A stretch of 14,699 bases of DNA, from assembly GCA_030526455.1 (NCBI GenBank), contig JAUNCU010000008.1, positions 1-14,699 of the forward strand, read 5' to 3'. Position numbers and translations under genes: made by a program. A model generated the notes under the pieces. That model made no database searches, had not been told where the DNA came from, and worked only from the letters and a program-made list of their open reading frames with translations. The stretch comes from Bacteroidales bacterium. Lineage in GTDB: Bacteria > Bacteroidota > Bacteroidia > Bacteroidales > Muribaculaceae. Shown piece after piece: positions 14,128 to 14,699 of this stretch; the stretch's first letter is position 1, and each line of letters starts with the position of its first letter.

Positions 14128-14699
14128 TTATTCTTCTGAAAGGAGCCATTTCCATGCCGGTACAACGGAAATAGTCAACGAGTCCTCTGTGATTGTGCAT
14201 TCGGTGTCGTAGGTTACGATAACAGCCTTGTCGAGGTGGTGCAGTTTGTGTAATGCCACTAGCGCCTTCACTTCTCGCTGAAGTGTGGTGGGGTCGCTTA
14301 TGCTGTATGAAGCCTGTACGGCCATGTTTTTTTCAGGAACGAAGAAGTCGACTTCAATATTTTTGTTGTAGTAGAATAGTCGTGGTTCTTCGTCGGAAGC
14401 GTATTGCTTGTAAAGGTGTAGGGCACAGATGTTTTCAAGCAGCGAGGTGTCTTGGTCGGTTAGGAAGATGTTTAACAGGCCGTTGTCGATAAAGTAGTGT
14501 TTCTTTGTGGTTTCTTTTTCGGCAAATTTCGACGCGTAGTTGCTCAACGTAAACAACAGGCACGCTTCGCACACAAATCTCACATACTCTATTATCGATG
14601 CCGTGTTGGTGGGAATGCCAGTGCTTTTCACCATGTTTGACAAGCGGTTGTAGGCGGTGGGTTGCTTCACGTTTTCAGCCAGTCGCTTGATTGCCAATC
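14128..14699 (-). CDS. C-terminal part of an AAA ATPase with DUF4143 domain (cut by window edge)
   Basis: About 190 residues of a protein that enters from beyond the right edge. The visible part is the DUF4143 tail: YNRLSNMVKSTGIPTNTAS is the winged-helix stretch, KHYFIDNGLLNIFL the conserved lead-in, and YYNKNIEVDFFVPE the strand with the acidic nuclease-like position. Where a PD-(D/E)XK enzyme would show ExK, the sequence has VQASYS, so the catalytic pair appears lost, as in many Bacteroidales relatives. The Walker motifs would lie in the missing part. The TTG at 14697 is an internal leucine codon, not a start. This is a different branch (AAA_14 plus DUF4143) from the two DUF234 ATPases. 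It ends 162 nt upstream of metG, which has its own promoter. Confidence 0.88.
   Translation of the reverse strand, partial: LAIKRLAENVKQPTAYNRLSNMVKSTGIPTNTASIIEYVRFVCEACLLFTLSNYASKFAEKETTKKHYFIDNGLLNIFLTDQDTSLLENICALHLYKQYASDEEPRLFYYNKNIEVDFFVPEKNMAVQASYSISDPTTLQREVKALVALHKLHHLDKAVIVTYDTECTITEDSLTISVVPAWKWLLSEE

Noticed and set aside
14695..14699. A start codon at the right edge for the DUF4143 protein
   Set aside because: The TTG there is an internal codon: the ATPase half expected for this family is missing, so the gene continues beyond the window.

Overview
The window looks like a chromosomal segment of a Bacteroidales bacterium (Bacteroides, Prevotella or Muribaculaceae type; I cannot fix the family). 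Reasons: BspA-type leucine-rich-repeat and dockerin-tailed secreted proteins, a MetG carrying the KISTS signature, several -7 boxes of the Bacteroidota form TAnnTTTG with no clear Shine-Dalgarno sites, and multicopy AAA ATPase genes with DUF234 or DUF4143 tails.

Layout from left to right. Positions 1-436 are non-coding and repeat-rich: a REP-like inverted repeat, then two identical 40-nt hairpin units, then a promoter. Next is an ATPase-nuclease gene (437-1879, +), a bidirectional terminator (1900-1945), and a 1043-residue secreted multidomain protein ending in a dockerin (2005-5136, -). A divergent promoter region follows, then two small exported proteins: an adhesin-E-like protein (5410-5853, +) and a BspA-like LRR protein (5926-6618, +). 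The 6619-6880 interval holds, head to tail, an 8-nt-period array, a 9-nt-period array and a second pair of identical 40-nt hairpin units. It leads into a second ATPase-nuclease gene (6881-8317, +), a paralogue of the first. Then come a sensor histidine kinase (8426-9673, +) and a metallo-beta-lactamase-fold hydrolase (9708-10538, +), probably one transcript. A zinc-ribbon protein of unknown function (10779-11798, +) sits behind a textbook sigma-54 promoter, and a terminator separates it from convergent metG (11911-13965, -). The right edge carries the C-terminal part of a DUF4143 ATPase (14128-14699, -).

The observation I rank highest is the parallel between the two DUF234 ATPase loci. Each gene is preceded by exactly two identical 40-nt stem-loops with a 52-53 nt period. 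Between the second stem-loop and the promoter -7 box, each locus also has an extra stemless copy of its own loop sequence. Stem and loop sequences differ completely between the two loci, so the architecture is shared and the sequence is not. This is what one would expect of a cis-acting element specific to each ATPase paralogue (self-regulation, self-recognition or mobility). Function is inference; the structure is read directly.

Secondary points are three short-period arrays (7, 8 and 9 nt) around the LRR gene, an MBL hydrolase that appears to lack one metal-ligand histidine, and a histidine kinase whose promoter predicts a nearly leaderless mRNA.
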